From contig NZ_KB899491.1 of assembly GCF_000378245.1 (NCBI RefSeq), positions 186,001-250,000 on the forward strand: a stretch of DNA of 64,000 bases, given 5' to 3'. A program made the translations under genes and the position numbers. Below are positions 32,104 to 42,256 of the stretch, piece by piece (the stretch's first letter is position 1; the number at the start of each line of letters is the position of its first letter). This stretch comes from Aromatoleum toluclasticum ATCC 700605. GTDB lineage: Bacteria > Pseudomonadota > Gammaproteobacteria > Burkholderiales > Rhodocyclaceae. Under the pieces are notes generated by a model. It was not told where the DNA came from and searched no databases. It worked only from the letters and a program-made list of their open reading frames with translations.

Positions 32104-34230
32104 TCAGAAGCGGTAGGTCGCCGTCGCTTGCAGCGTGCGCGGGGCGCCCGGCTGGTTCAGGCCGTTGACGCTGCCGTGCGCGGTGGCCCAGTACTCGCGG
32201 TCGAAGGCGTTCTTCAGGTTGAACGCGAGGTCGTAGGCCTTGCTGCGGTAGAGCAGCGCCGCGTCGAACACCGCGAAGCCGGGCAGGCGCACGAGATTGT
32301 CGGGCGAGGCGTACTGCGAGGCTTGCGCATGGACGCCGCCGCCGAGGCTCCAGCCGCGGCCGAGCTCGCGCACGACCCAGACGGAGCCGCTGTGACGTGG
32401 TGTGATTGCGGCGTCCTTGCCTTCGAAGGACACGGTGACGCGGCGGGTGCCGAAGTTCGCGCCGCCTGTGGCGGTGGACTTCACGATCTCGGTGTCGAGG
32501 TAAGCGTAGCCGGCGTGCACCTGCCAGCCGGGCGCGGGGCGGCCGGAAATGGAGAGTTCCAGTCCGTCGGTGCGCTGCTCGCCGGCGTTGATCGTCTGGC
32601 GCGTGGCGGGGTCGGTGATCTTCATGTCCTCGCGCACGAGGTGGAAGATCGACGCACCGGCCGACAGCGCGCCGCCGAGGAAGTCCCACTTCGCACCGAT
32701 CTCGTGATTGGTCGTGATCTCGGGATCGGCGTCGACGTTGCCCGCGTTGAGCTGGAACTGCTCGCCCGAGGGCTGGAAGGAGCGCGACACCGAGACGTAG
32801 TAGGCCTGGCTCGCATCCGGCTGCCACACGAGGCCGGCGCGCGGGCTCCACTCGCGGTCGGTGCGCTCGAAGTCGGGCTTGCCCGGTTCGGTAGTCTTCT
32901 GGCGGTATGCGTCGTGGCGCACGCCCAGCAGCGCCTTCCACTGCTCGCCGAGTGCGATCTGGTCCTGCAGGTAGAAGGCCGTGCTGTCCTGCGTCGTGAC
33001 GTTGTCGATGGTGCGCGAGTTGGGCGCGCGCGTCGCGTAGGGCGGGATCGCGCCGGCGGGATTGAAGAGCGGCACGCGGTCGATGCCGATCCAGTTGTCG
33101 ATGTCGAGGCCCTTGTCCTGCGAGCCGACTTCGAGGCCGTACAGCAGCGTGTGCTGCATGCCGCCGAGCTTCACGCGCTGCGTGAGTTCGAGCTGGTTGA
33201 ACCAGCCTTCCTCGTCGCGCACGACGTGGCCGTGGGTGCGCTGCATCATCAGTTGGCCGTTCTGCAGTGTGTAGGCGCTGCCGGAGCGGTACAGGGTGTT
33301 GTCGCGGTCGAGCTTGAAGTCGTAGTAGCGCAGCACGTTGCGCAGCGACCAGTCGGCGTTGAAGCGGTGCGACAGGGTTGCGGTCGCGGTGTTCATCGTC
33401 GCGGTGGTGGTGTCGTCGCGGTCGGCATTGCCCGAGCCGTAGTAGGTGTCGTGGTCGACGTCGAGCGGGCGGCCGTTGTTGTCGGGGATGCCGAAGTCGG
33501 TCGGGCGGCGGTCGCGGTTGTGCGCGAGCTGCAGCAGCAGGCGCGTGTCCTCGCCGAGCTTGAGGTCGACGGAGGGGGCGATCGCCTCGCGCTTGAGGAA
33601 GGATTCGTCGCGGAAGCCCGTCGAGTCCTCGAAGGCGCCGGTCAGGCGGAAGGCGTGGCCGCCCTCGCCGATGGCCCCCGCGGTGTCGAAGCTGATGCGC
33701 TTCTCGCCTTCCGTGTCGAGCTGCACGGTGATCTCGCGCAGGGCCTGCGTCGTCGGCAGCTTGCTCACGCGGTTGATGATGCCGCCCGAGGAGCCGCGGC
33801 CGTACAGCACCGCTGCGGGGCCTTTCAGCACCTCGATGCGTTCGGTGTTCGACAGGTCGCGGTAGTACAGCGCGTCGTCGCGCACGCCGTCGATGAAGGT
33901 GTCGCCGAGCGCCGTGAAGCCGCGGATCGCGAACTGGTCGCGCTGGCCGTCGCCCATGTTGAGCGTCACGCCCGGCACGTTCTTCAGCGTGTCGGCGAGC
34001 GAGCGTGCGCCCTGGTCGGCGATCAGCTCGGGGCCGACGACGTTCACGGTCTGCGGGATGTCGCGCAGGGGCGCGGTGCCCTTGGTTGCCGATGACGACA
34101 CGAGCGGGTTGTAGGACGGGGCGGCGGCGCCCTGTTCGGCGGTGACGGTGACGGTCGGGAGGGTGGCCTGGGCGGCGGCAAGGGCGGGCAGCGCAGCCGC
34201 GATCGCCACGGCGAGAGTGGTCGGACGCAT
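32104..34230 (-). CDS. TonB-dependent siderophore receptor 2 (Fiu-like)
   Basis: The protein is 708 residues. It has a signal peptide ending ALAAAQ, a TonB-box-like TLPTVTVTAEQG, and a plug with PQTVNVVGPELIADQGARSL, FAIRGFTALGDTFIDGVRDD and RIEVLKGPAAVLYGRGSSGG. The barrel ends ATATYRF. Overall it resembles the Fiu/catecholate branch. It is the first gene of the leftward iron transcript and lies next to a Fur-box-like sequence at 34320-34347, divergent from receptor 3. Iron repression is therefore likely. Confidence 0.9.
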   Translation of the reverse strand: MRPTTLAVAIAAALPALAAAQATLPTVTVTAEQGAAAPSYNPLVSSSATKGTAPLRDIPQTVNVVGPELIADQGARSLADTLKNVPGVTLNMGDGQRDQFAIRGFTALGDTFIDGVRDDALYYRDLSNTERIEVLKGPAAVLYGRGSSGGIINRVSKLPTTQALREITVQLDTEGEKRISFDTAGAIGEGGHAFRLTGAFEDSTGFRDESFLKREAIAPSVDLKLGEDTRLLLQLAHNRDRRPTDFGIPDNNGRPLDVDHDTYYGSGNADRDDTTTATMNTATATLSHRFNADWSLRNVLRYYDFKLDRDNTLYRSGSAYTLQNGQLMMQRTHGHVVRDEEGWFNQLELTQRVKLGGMQHTLLYGLEVGSQDKGLDIDNWIGIDRVPLFNPAGAIPPYATRAPNSRTIDNVTTQDSTAFYLQDQIALGEQWKALLGVRHDAYRQKTTEPGKPDFERTDREWSPRAGLVWQPDASQAYYVSVSRSFQPSGEQFQLNAGNVDADPEITTNHEIGAKWDFLGGALSAGASIFHLVREDMKITDPATRQTINAGEQRTDGLELSISGRPAPGWQVHAGYAYLDTEIVKSTATGGANFGTRRVTVSFEGKDAAITPRHSGSVWVVRELGRGWSLGGGVHAQASQYASPDNLVRLPGFAVFDAALLYRSKAYDLAFNLKNAFDREYWATAHGSVNGLNQPGAPRTLQATATYRF

Positions 34231-34319
34231 GGGAACTCCAGTGGGAAATGGTTCTGGCTGGCGTCCGGCCGCGGGCGGCGGAGTGGCTGGCTGACGGAAG
34301 GAGTTTATTTCAGCATGTA

Positions 34320-34347
34320 AATGCGAATCAATCGCAAATGAGATTCG
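34320..34347. promoter_or_regulatory. Fur-box-like site between divergent receptor genes
   Basis: AATGCGAATCAATCGCAA at 34320-34337 is followed by ATGAGATTCG. The 18-base core is identical to the one at 44438-44455 before the FTR1 operon. Overlapping 6-mers of the GATAAT/AATCAT type are visible, as expected for Fur. The rest of the 327-bp intergenic region (34231-34557) is lower in GC and contains a second AT-rich stretch (ATGCATCTCATTTACGATGC near 34403) that may be another site. No gene was seen in it. Confidence 0.75.
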
Positions 34348-34557
34348 TTGTTTTTACGCCACAAATCCGACGGTGCATGTACGCTGATACATTGTGTTGC
34401 GAATGCATCTCATTTACGATGCGAGCTGTTCTCAGGTGTGACGTTTGCAAGCCCGGTGTGCGGGCACGCGCAGCGCACGTGGGGCGTCAAACCTTCATTC
34501 ACGGCAAGCCAGGCATCTTTCTACCCAGCCAGCCCGGGTCCATACAGGAGTAGAAAG

Positions 34558-36669
34558 ATGTCCTTCCGTCCCCGGCTCAGACCGGTCGTCTTCGCCATGC
34601 TCGCCGCAAGTGTTTGCGGCAATGCCGCCTTTGCCGCCGACGCGGTGCTCGCCCCGGTGCTCGTCCAGGACCAGGCCGAGCGCGCCGACGGGGCCGTGCA
34701 GGGCTACCGCGCCACGCGCTCGGCCACCTTCACGAAGACCGATACCCCGCTCAAGGAAGTCCCGGCCGCGATCACCGTCGTACCGAGGAGCGTGATCGAG
34801 GACCAGGCGATGCGCAGCATCTCCGACGTGCTGCGCTACGTGCCGGGCACGACCGCTGCGCAGGGCGAGGGCAACCGCGACCAGATCGTGATCCGCGGCA
34901 ACAACACGACGGCCGACTTCTTCGTCAACGGCATCCGCGATGACGCGCAGATCTTCCGCGACCTGTACAACGTCGAGCGCGTCGAAGTGCTGAAGGGACC
35001 GGGCGGCATGACCTTCGGCCGCGGCGGCGCGGGCGGCGTGGTCAATCGCGTGACCAAGCGCCCGGTGTTCGGACACGTCGGCGAGGCGAGTGTGACGCTG
35101 GGCAGCTTCGACCAGCTGCGCGGCACGGTCGACGTCGGCGACAAGCTCGGCGACAAGGCGGCCTGGCGCCTGAACGCGATGGCCGAGCGCGCGGACAGCT
35201 TCCGCGACGGCGTGGATGCCAAGCGCTACGCCTTCAATCCGTCGGTCACCTTCACGCCCGGCGGCAACACCGCGCTGACGCTCGCCTACGAGCGCCTGTA
35301 CGACGAGCGTACCGCCGACCGCGGCATCCCCTCGCAGGGCGACCGGCCCTTCGACACGAAGCGCAGCACCTTCTTCGGCAACGCGGACCAGAGCAAGTCG
35401 CGCGCGATGGTCGATGCGCTGTCCGCGGTGCTGGAGCACGACTTCGGCGGCGTGCAGCTGAAGAACACCCTGAGCGTGACGCAGTACGACAAGTTCTACC
35501 AGAACGTCTTCGCCGGCGGGGCCGTGAATGGCGCGGGCAATGTGCGCATCTCGGCCTACAACAGCTCCAACCTGCGCACCAACGTGTTCAACCAGACCGA
35601 CCTGACGACGAAGTTCGCCACCGGCGACCTCAAGCACACGCTGCTCGCCGGCATCGAGCTGGGGCATCAGGACAGCGACAACGAGCGTCATACCGGCTTC
35701 TTCGGCAGCTCGACGAGCGCGACCGTGTCCGCAGCGAATCCGATCGCGACCGCGACGAGCTTCCGCTTCAACGGCTCCGACGCGAATAACACGGTCGAGT
35801 CCGACACCGTCGCCGCCTACCTGCAGGACCAGGTCGCGCTCAGCGAGCAGTGGAAGGTGCTTGCCGGCCTGCGCTGGGACCAGTTCAAGGTCGATCTCGA
35901 CGACAAGCGCACGACGACCACGCGTCGGGATCTTTCACGCACCGATACCGAAGTCAGCCCGCGCTTCGGCTTGGTGTGGACGCCGACGCCGGCCCAGACC
36001 TACTACGCGAGCTACAGTTACGCCTTCCTGCCCTCAGGCGAGCAACTGAGCCTGGCTGCGAACACCGAGGACATGAAGCCCGAGAAGGCGATCAACCACG
36101 AGATCGGTGCACGCTGGGATCTGAACCCCGACCTCACGCTGTCGGCTGCCGTATTCCGCCTCACGCGCGAGGACATGAAGACCAGCGATCCGACCAACCC
36201 GGCCAGCGGCCGCCTCGTGCAGACCGGCGAGCAGCGCACCGAAGGGGTCGAGATCGGCCTGCAGGGCAAGCTTACGCCGTGGTGGCAGGTGTTCGCGGGC
36301 TACGCGAACCTCGATTCCGAGATCACGAAGACGACCTCCAGCGCGCCCAAGGGCCGCAAGGTCGGCCTCGTGCCGGAGCAGATGGTCTCGCTGTGGAACC
36401 GCTTCGAGCTCGGCCACGGCTGGGGGGCCGGTCTGGGCGTGATCCATCAGGACTCGAGCTACACGTCCTTCAGCAACACCGTGAAGCTGCCGGCCTTCAC
36501 GCGCGTCGACGGCGCGCTGTACTACAGCTTCCCGGGCGGCAGGACGCGCGTCGCGCTCAACGTCGAGAACCTGACGGACAAGGAGTACTTCCCGACCGCG
36601 CACAGCGACACCAACATCAGCCCGGGGGCGCCGCTCAACGCGAAGCTGACGCTGACGCACGCCTTCTGA
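34558..36669 (+). CDS. TonB-dependent siderophore receptor 3 (catecholate-type)
   Basis: This 703-residue receptor has a signal peptide ([16 protein letters not shown]) and a plug with [40 protein letters not shown] and [20 protein letters not shown]. The barrel ends KLTLTHAF. It is distinctly different from receptors 1 and 2. CAGGAG upstream supports the ATG at 34558; the open frame continues upstream without a signal. It is transcribed away from receptor 2 across the shared Fur-like region and ends in a strong hairpin at 36687-36716. Confidence 0.91.
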   Translation: MSFRPRLRPVVFAMLAASVCGNAAFAADAVLAPVLVQDQAERADGAVQGYRATRSATFTKTDTPLKEVPAAITVVPRSVIEDQAMRSISDVLRYVPGTTAAQGEGNRDQIVIRGNNTTADFFVNGIRDDAQIFRDLYNVERVEVLKGPGGMTFGRGGAGGVVNRVTKRPVFGHVGEASVTLGSFDQLRGTVDVGDKLGDKAAWRLNAMAERADSFRDGVDAKRYAFNPSVTFTPGGNTALTLAYERLYDERTADRGIPSQGDRPFDTKRSTFFGNADQSKSRAMVDALSAVLEHDFGGVQLKNTLSVTQYDKFYQNVFAGGAVNGAGNVRISAYNSSNLRTNVFNQTDLTTKFATGDLKHTLLAGIELGHQDSDNERHTGFFGSSTSATVSAANPIATATSFRFNGSDANNTVESDTVAAYLQDQVALSEQWKVLAGLRWDQFKVDLDDKRTTTTRRDLSRTDTEVSPRFGLVWTPTPAQTYYASYSYAFLPSGEQLSLAANTEDMKPEKAINHEIGARWDLNPDLTLSAAVFRLTREDMKTSDPTNPASGRLVQTGEQRTEGVEIGLQGKLTPWWQVFAGYANLDSEITKTTSSAPKGRKVGLVPEQMVSLWNRFELGHGWGAGLGVIHQDSSYTSFSNTVKLPAFTRVDGALYYSFPGGRTRVALNVENLTDKEYFPTAHSDTNISPGAPLNAKLTLTHAF

Positions 36670-36686
36670 GCGCCGCGGCATGAACG

Positions 36687-36716
36687 GGAACGGGCGCCTC
36701 TTGCGGCGCCCGTTCC
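36687..36716 (+). terminator. Intrinsic terminator of receptor 3
   Basis: GGAACGGGCGCC and GGCGCCCGTTCC form a perfect 12-bp stem around TCTTGC, followed by TTATTC. It begins 18 bp after the receptor stop. The U-run is short, but the stem is very stable. Confidence 0.8.
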
Positions 36717-36737
36717 TTATTCACAGGGGCAGCAGTC

Positions 36738-36856
36738 GTAGGGCGGGAGCCGCGCAGCGTATCCCGCCACACGGCGGCCGAGCGGATCCCGGCGGCCGGA
36801 GTGTTGGATTCCGGCGGGAGGAATGGCGGGATCCACGTCGTTCCTCCCGCCCTGCG
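36738..36856. repeat. REP/BIME-like intergenic palindromic repeat, copy E
   Basis: GTAGGGCGGGAGC at the left is complemented by TTCCTCCCGCCCTGCG at the right; inner GTATCCCGCC and GGCGGGATCCACG form the second pair. At 119 bp it is the longest copy and contains an additional GGCGGGAGGAATGG segment, as if a third REP unit were inserted. It separates the convergent receptor 3 and Mo-hydroxylase genes. Confidence 0.78.
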
Positions 36857-36876
36857 CAGGTTAGTGCGATTTCCCG

Positions 36877-39072
36877 TTACGCCTTCAACTGTTTACCGAT
36901 CGGCAGCGTGCGGATGCGCTTGCCGGTGGCGGCGAACAGCGCATTGACCAACGCCGGCGCGATCGGCGGCACCCCCGGTTCGCCGACCCCGGTCGGTTTT
37001 TCCGCCGAGGGCACGATATGCACCTCGACATTGGGCATCTGGTCGATGCGCAGGATAGGGTAGTCGTGGAAGTTCGACTGCTCGACGACGCCGTCCTTGA
37101 GCGTGATCGCCCCGGCGAGCGCCGCTGCGAGGCCGAAGCCGATGCCGCCTTCCATCTGCGCGCGGATCACGTCGGGATTCACGGCGATGCCGCAATCCAC
37201 GGCGCACACGACGCGGTCGACCTTGAAGCTGCCGTCCGGCGCGACGGTGACCTCGACCACCTGGGCGACGTAGCTGCGGAAGGATTCGTGCACCGCGACG
37301 CCGCGACCGCGCGTTCCGGTCTTCGCCGGTGCGAGCGGTTTGCTCCAGCCGGCCTTGTCGGCCGCGAGTTTCAGTACGCCCGCGTGGCGCGGATGCGCGC
37401 CGAGGAGATCAAGCCGGTAGGCGACCGGATCCGCGCCCGCTGCCGTGGCCAGCTCGTCGAGGAAGACCTCGGCCGCGAACGCCGTGTGCGTCGAGCCCAC
37501 CGAGCGCCACCACAGCACCGGCACCTTCACGTCCTTGCTGGTCGTGTGCAGCTCGACCTGCAGGTTGGGAATCGCGTAGGGCAGGTTCGCCGCGCCTTCG
37601 ACCGAGGTCGCGTCGACGCCGTCCTTGACCATCGCGCTCTCGAACGGCGTGCCGGCGAGGATGGACTGGCCGACGATGCGCTGCGACCACGCGAGCGGCT
37701 TGCCCTGCGCGTCGAGTGCGGCGCGCAGGCGGTGCAGGTACAGCGGCCGGTAGTAGCCCGCGCGCATGTCGTCCTCGCGCGACCACACCAGCTTCACCGG
37801 CGCCTCGCCGCGGATCGCCTTCACGATTTGCGCCGTCTCGAGCAAATAGTCTGCGGCCGGGTTCGCGCGCCGGCCGAAACTGCCGCCGGCGAACAGCATG
37901 TTGAGCTTCACCTGCTCGGGCCGCAGGTTGAAGAACGAGGCCAGGTTGTACTGGTCGCTGGTCTGGAGCTGCTCGCCGTTCCACACCTCGCAGCCCTGCG
38001 CATCGACGCGCATGACGCAGTTGAGCGGCTCCATCGGCGCGTGCGCGAGGTAGGGGAGGGTGTATTCCGCCTCCAGCGCGTTCGTGTCCCCGGCGAGGGC
38101 CTTGTCGGCGTCGCCGTCGCGGCGCGCGACCACCCCCGGCGTCGCGGCAAGCTGCCGGTAGTCGGCGAAGATCTGCTCCGAGCTGCCGCGGTAGGCGGTG
38201 CTGTCGTCCCACTCGACCTGCAGCGCGTCGCGCCCCTTTTTCGCGGTCCAGTAGTCGTGCGCCAGCACCGCGACCCCTCGCGGGATGGTCACGACGCGCA
38301 GCACGCCCGCCACCGCGCGCGCTGCCCGTTCATCGACCGTGCGCACGGTCGCGCCGAAGCGCGGCGGGTGCGCGACGACCGCGACGAGCATTCCCGGCAG
38401 CTTCACGTCCTGCGTGAACTGCGCGCGCCCGGTGGTTTTCGCGACGCTGTCCTTGCGCGGTACATGGCGGCCTATCAGCGTGAAGTCCTTCGGGTCCTTG
38501 AGGCGAACTTCCTGCGGCACCGGCTGCTTTGCTGCGGCCTCGGACAGTTCGCCGAAGCTCGCCTTGCGGCCGCTCTTCGCGTGGCTGACGATGCCCGACT
38601 TGATGCGGATCTCCCCGGCCGGCACCTTCCAGCGCGCGGCCGCGGCCTGCACCAGCATCGCACGTGCGCTCGCGCCCGCCTGACGCATCTGCTCGAAGGA
38701 ATTGGCGATCGCGGTGCTGCCGCCGGTGCCCTGCGCCGTACCGAAGAGCAGGTTGTTGTAGCGCTTGGCGTCGGCCGGCGCGCCTTCGACGGCGACCTGC
38801 GCCCAGTCCGCGTCGAGCTCCTCGGCGACCAGGGTCGCGAGGCCGGTGTAGGTGCCCTGGCCCATCTCCAGATGCTTGGCGATCACCGTCACCCGGTTGT
38901 CGGTGCCGATGCGGACGAAGGCGTTCGGCGCGAAGGCGGCCTCGCCGTCGTGCGCCTCCGTCACCGCGGCAGCCCGCGCGGAATGCGCGCCCGGCAGCAC
39001 CAGTCCGAGCGTGAGGCCGGCGCCGGCCTTGAGGAAGTCGCGGCGCGACACGTTCTCGATGCGGGTCGTCAT
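36877..39072 (-). CDS. Molybdopterin-binding subunit of a xanthine-dehydrogenase-family oxidoreductase (IorB-like)
   Basis: The protein is 731 residues with a twin-arginine signal ([17 protein letters not shown]). The Mo-pterin domains contain [37 protein letters not shown], the substrate-channel [17 protein letters not shown] and the C-terminal catalytic Glu motif [13 protein letters not shown]. This is the isoquinoline 1-oxidoreductase/aldehyde oxidase type that lacks a FAD subunit and usually passes electrons to a cytochrome. The natural substrate (N-heterocycle or aldehyde) is unknown. It overlaps the Fe-S subunit gene by four bases. The Tat signal indicates export of the assembled complex. 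Confidence 0.88.
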   Translation of the reverse strand: MTTRIENVSRRDFLKAGAGLTLGLVLPGAHSARAAAVTEAHDGEAAFAPNAFVRIGTDNRVTVIAKHLEMGQGTYTGLATLVAEELDADWAQVAVEGAPADAKRYNNLLFGTAQGTGGSTAIANSFEQMRQAGASARAMLVQAAAARWKVPAGEIRIKSGIVSHAKSGRKASFGELSEAAAKQPVPQEVRLKDPKDFTLIGRHVPRKDSVAKTTGRAQFTQDVKLPGMLVAVVAHPPRFGATVRTVDERAARAVAGVLRVVTIPRGVAVLAHDYWTAKKGRDALQVEWDDSTAYRGSSEQIFADYRQLAATPGVVARRDGDADKALAGDTNALEAEYTLPYLAHAPMEPLNCVMRVDAQGCEVWNGEQLQTSDQYNLASFFNLRPEQVKLNMLFAGGSFGRRANPAADYLLETAQIVKAIRGEAPVKLVWSREDDMRAGYYRPLYLHRLRAALDAQGKPLAWSQRIVGQSILAGTPFESAMVKDGVDATSVEGAANLPYAIPNLQVELHTTSKDVKVPVLWWRSVGSTHTAFAAEVFLDELATAAGADPVAYRLDLLGAHPRHAGVLKLAADKAGWSKPLAPAKTGTRGRGVAVHESFRSYVAQVVEVTVAPDGSFKVDRVVCAVDCGIAVNPDVIRAQMEGGIGFGLAAALAGAITLKDGVVEQSNFHDYPILRIDQMPNVEVHIVPSAEKPTGVGEPGVPPIAPALVNALFAATGKRIRTLPIGKQLKA

Positions 39073-39542
39073 GCTGCGCCCCTCCCCGCGAGGCTCTTCG
39101 CGGCTTCGTGGATCGCGGCGCGGATGCGCACGTAGGTCGCGCAGCGGCACAGGTTGCCGGCCATCGCCGCGTCGATGTCGGCGTCGCTCGGCCGCGGCGT
39201 CTTCGCCAGCAGGGCCGTCGCCGCCATGATCTGGCCGGACTGGCAGTAGCCGCACTGCACGACGTCTAGCTTCTGCCACGCCGCCTGCACCGCGGCGCCG
39301 ACACGGTTCCGGCCGACCTGCTCGACGGTCGTGACGTGCTTGTCGGCAACCGCCGACACCGGCGTCGAACAGGACTTCACCGCGACGCCGTCGACATGCA
39401 CCGTGCATGCGCCGCACAGCCCCATGCCGCAGCCGAACTTGGTGCCGGTGAGGTCCAGTCCGTCGCGCAGCACCCATAGCAGCGGGGTGTCCTCGGGCAT
39501 GGCGGTGTTGACCTTGTGCCCGTTGAGGATGAATCGGGTCAT
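39069..39542 (-). CDS. [2Fe-2S] subunit of the xanthine-dehydrogenase-family oxidoreductase (IorA-like)
   Basis: This 157-residue small subunit has the plant-ferredoxin-type cluster site ([17 protein letters not shown] plus a later Cys in KSCSTPVSA) and the second helical cluster site ([10 protein letters not shown] and [12 protein letters not shown]). It has no export signal of its own, consistent with hitch-hiking on the Tat-signal-bearing large subunit. AGGAGA precedes the ATG at 39542. It is encoded upstream of, and overlapping, the Mo subunit gene. Confidence 0.92.
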   Translation of the reverse strand: MTRFILNGHKVNTAMPEDTPLLWVLRDGLDLTGTKFGCGMGLCGACTVHVDGVAVKSCSTPVSAVADKHVTTVEQVGRNRVGAAVQAAWQKLDVVQCGYCQSGQIMAATALLAKTPRPSDADIDAAMAGNLCRCATYVRIRAAIHEAAKSLAGRGAA

Positions 39543-39636
39543 CTGCAATCTCCTGTGGGGGCGGCCCCGCTCTCTGGCCGGGATGCCGATGACCCACAGG
39601 TTAGATTATTTGCGTGGCAAGATCGACCCGTCTGTC

Positions 39637-41034
39637 CTACCAGATGTAATACATGAGCACCCAGGGCACGACTGCCGCGGCGGCGGCGGCGGCGAAGGCG
39701 GACAGTGCGCCGAGGCGCCGCAGCGTCGGTGCCGCAGTGCGGCGGACGTGGCTGATGGCGAGGGCGAGGCTCGCCAGGGCCGCCACCGCGAGCAGTGTGC
39801 CGCGCGCTTCGGGCAGCGCCGTGAGGATCACGCCTTCGGCCGAGAGCAGAGTCACGGTCAGGCCCGAGAGCCCGAGGAACACGCCGGCGCCGCCTAGCGG
39901 GATCAGCGCGTAGGCGAGCCGCAGGCGCGCGGGGGCGTCGCCCAGCAGGTTGGCGGCGACGCGCAGCCACAGCGTGATCCAGCCGCCGAGCACCAGCGCC
40001 GTCAAGCCGATGTAGGTGAGGATCAGCAGTCCGTCGAGCCACGTGAACACGTCGTTGGCTTCCGGGTAATGCGTCAGCAGCCACCACGGGATGTCGTCGC
40101 CGAGCAGCGCGAAGGCGTCGCGCTCGACCAGCCACTCCGCGGCGGCGAGCTTCGCGCGCACGAACCACGGCGAGGCCGACCACTGGAAGGCGCCGATCGC
40201 CGTGCCGATGATGCCGAACACCAGCAGGCGCACTTCCCAGCGGTCGGCGTCCTGCGCGTCGAGCTGCGCGACCTCGCTGCCGGGCACGCGCGCGGCAAGG
40301 CTCACGGCGTCGCGATGCCCTGCGCAGCGTCCGCACATGTGGCAGTCGGCGGCGCTTTCCATGCGGCGGATGTCCACCAGCGGGGCGCAGTTGATCGGGA
40401 TCACCTTCTTCGCGCGTTCGCCGTTGCCGAAGGACTCCCACGCCGCGCGGTCGGTGCGGAAATGCACCGGCGCGAGGCGCGACAGCAGCCCGAACACGCC
40501 ATTGACCGGGCACAGGTGGCGGCACCACACGCGCTTGCCGCGGCCATAGACGAGACCGATCGCGACCGCGGCGACGGTCGAGCCGCCCAGCACCAGCAGC
40601 GCCGCCTTGGGATACTCGTACACGCTCACGAGCTGGCCATACACCGTCGTGCCGAGGAAGGCGACGAAGGGCCAGCCGCCCCACTTGATCCAGCGCGGCA
40701 CCGGCCGGCCGAGGCCGAAGCGCGACACCTGTTCGGAGAGGAAGCCTTCCGGGCACATCACGCCGCACCACACGCGTCCCATCAGCATCATCGACACCAG
40801 CACGAAGGGCCACCAGATGCCCCAGAACGCGAACTGCGCGAGCAGCGTCAGGTTGTTCCACAGGTGCGCGCCGGAGTCCGGCAACGGCAGGAAGGCGGGT
40901 GTGATGACGAGGAACAGGTAGGCCGCGAGGATCACCCACTGCGCGCCGAGGATCCAGCCGCGATGGCGGCGCATCAGCTCGCCCACGCGGGCGAGGCGCG
41001 GCGAGGAGGGAGCTGGGGCCGCGCAGGTGTTCAT
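39637..41034 (-). CDS. ftrD: Membrane polyferredoxin of the FTR1 iron uptake system (FtrD-like)
   Basis: The protein is 465 residues with many hydrophobic helices. It has two NapH/CcoG-type cluster motifs (VWCGVMCPEG and VWCRHLCPVNG) and a CHMCGRC site. In FtrABCD-type systems the polyferredoxin re-reduces the copper protein so that periplasmic Fe(II) can be oxidised and passed through the permease. The C-terminal half (about 250-465) is an extra multi-helix region without Cys motifs. It overlaps the FTR1 gene by four bases. Confidence 0.82.
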   Translation of the reverse strand: MNTCAAPAPSSPRLARVGELMRRHRGWILGAQWVILAAYLFLVITPAFLPLPDSGAHLWNNLTLLAQFAFWGIWWPFVLVSMMLMGRVWCGVMCPEGFLSEQVSRFGLGRPVPRWIKWGGWPFVAFLGTTVYGQLVSVYEYPKAALLVLGGSTVAAVAIGLVYGRGKRVWCRHLCPVNGVFGLLSRLAPVHFRTDRAAWESFGNGERAKKVIPINCAPLVDIRRMESAADCHMCGRCAGHRDAVSLAARVPGSEVAQLDAQDADRWEVRLLVFGIIGTAIGAFQWSASPWFVRAKLAAAEWLVERDAFALLGDDIPWWLLTHYPEANDVFTWLDGLLILTYIGLTALVLGGWITLWLRVAANLLGDAPARLRLAYALIPLGGAGVFLGLSGLTVTLLSAEGVILTALPEARGTLLAVAALASLALAISHVRRTAAPTLRRLGALSAFAAAAAAAVVPWVLMYYIW

Positions 41035-41849
41035 GTCGCGGACCTCCGCTGCAGGCGCCCGAGCAGCGCAACCACGCCCCAGTAGCTCAGCCACGCGATC
41101 AGCACCATCAGCGAGGGCTGGGCGCGATAGCCCGCAAAGGCCGCGGCGATGCCGCCCGCGGTGCTGCCATCCTCGAGCAGCGCCGAACTGTCCCACACCG
41201 GTTCGATGAGCGGCGGCAGCCATTCCAGGTCGATCAGGCGCTCGACGCCGGACACCAGCAGGGCGGCGGCGAGCAGTAGCAGCACCACCTCGCTCACGCG
41301 GAAGAACAGGCGACCGGGTAGCCTGCGCGCCCCCGACAGGATCACCCACGCGGTCGCGAGCGCCAGCGCGAAGCCGATGCCGGCCCCCCCGAACAGGCGT
41401 GCGAGCGTGTCGCCGGACTGCTCCATCGCCAGGCCGTACAGGAACAGCACCGTCTCGGCCCCCTCGCGGCCCACGGCGATCGCCGCGAGCAACGCGACCG
41501 AGGCGCCGCCGGCCGAATCCGCGGCGCGTGAGAGGCCGGCCTCCAGTTCGCGCTTCATGTGGCGCCCGTGCGAGCGCATCCACAACACCATATGGGTGAT
41601 CAGGCCCGCCGCCGCGAACACGATCGCGGTCTGGAACAGCTCCAGCGCGTCGGCCGCGAGCCAGCCATGCACGCCCAGCATCGCCAGCGCGATGAAGCCT
41701 GCCAGCACCAGCCCGCCGGCGACGCCCGCCCACAGGTGATGTACGCCGATCCGGGTGTCGCCGCGTTCGCGGATCCACGCGAGCAGGATGCTGATGATCA
41801 GGATCGCCTCGACGCTCTCGCGCCACACGATGAACAGTGCGTTGCCCAT
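41031..41849 (-). CDS. ftrC: FTR1-family high-affinity iron permease (FtrC-like)
   Basis: This 272-residue, seven-helix membrane protein has the two iron-binding R-E-x-x-E motifs: RESVE at residues 10-14 and REGAE at 128-132. Both glutamate pairs are intact. FTR1/EfeU proteins move oxidised iron into the cytoplasm. It sits between the cupredoxin and the polyferredoxin genes and overlaps the latter. Together with the P19-like protein encoded at 43814-44359 it makes a complete FtrABCD-like set. Confidence 0.93.
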   Translation of the reverse strand: MGNALFIVWRESVEAILIISILLAWIRERGDTRIGVHHLWAGVAGGLVLAGFIALAMLGVHGWLAADALELFQTAIVFAAAGLITHMVLWMRSHGRHMKRELEAGLSRAADSAGGASVALLAAIAVGREGAETVLFLYGLAMEQSGDTLARLFGGAGIGFALALATAWVILSGARRLPGRLFFRVSEVVLLLLAAALLVSGVERLIDLEWLPPLIEPVWDSSALLEDGSTAGGIAAAFAGYRAQPSLMVLIAWLSYWGVVALLGRLQRRSAT

Positions 41850-41870
41850 GATGCCTGCCTCCGGAAAACC

Positions 41871-42224
41871 TTACTTCGCGACGAAACGGCCCTTCGCCGT
41901 CTCGGGATGGAATTCGCCGAAGAAGGGGTAGGTGCCCGGCTTCAGCGGCGGAAAGATCGTGGTGCGCGAGACGCCCGGTCCGACCACGAGCTCCTTGAAC
42001 GGCGTGCTCGTCTCGAACTCTTCGGGGCCGACGTTGCGGTTCGTCAGCTGCAGGCGGAAGCGGGTGTTGGCGGGCACTTCGATCGTGTCGGGCGTGAAAC
42101 GCCCGTTTTCCGCGACGACCTCGAAGGTCGGCATGTCGGCGCGTGCCGCGGCGGGCGCGGCGAGGAAGGCGGCGGCGAGGGTCATGCCCAGGACGGAGGC
42201 GGGCAGGCTGGCTGGAATCTTCAT
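41871..42224 (-). CDS. ftrB: Periplasmic cupredoxin-like protein of the FTR1 system (FtrB-like)
   Basis: The protein is 117 residues with a signal peptide (AAAFLAAPAAARA) and a cupredoxin fold (TFEVVAENGRFTPDTIEVPA). It has no cysteine at all, so it is not a type 1 blue copper protein. Candidate ligands are the acidic residues in NVGPEEFE and H109 in GEFHPETAKG. This matches the EfeO N-domain/FtrB cupredoxin type, thought to oxidise Fe(II). It is 21 bp upstream of the permease gene. Confidence 0.8.
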   Translation of the reverse strand: MKIPASLPASVLGMTLAAAFLAAPAAARADMPTFEVVAENGRFTPDTIEVPANTRFRLQLTNRNVGPEEFETSTPFKELVVGPGVSRTTIFPPLKPGTYPFFGEFHPETAKGRFVAK

Positions 42225-42256
42225 GGCTGGCGGGTTCTCACCGTGGAAATGCAAAA

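Noticed and set aside
31222-34095. A 957-codon open frame on the + strand opposite the siderophore receptor genes
   Set aside because: It is an antisense shadow caused by high GC and codon bias. The minus-strand frames encode clear TonB-dependent receptors, and the antisense product is rich in repeats of Arg, Ala, Val, Glu without domain motifs.
37018-39135. A 705-codon open frame opposite the molybdenum hydroxylase genes
   Set aside because: Antisense shadow; the minus-strand frames contain the Tat signal, Mo-pterin motifs and Fe-S cysteines.
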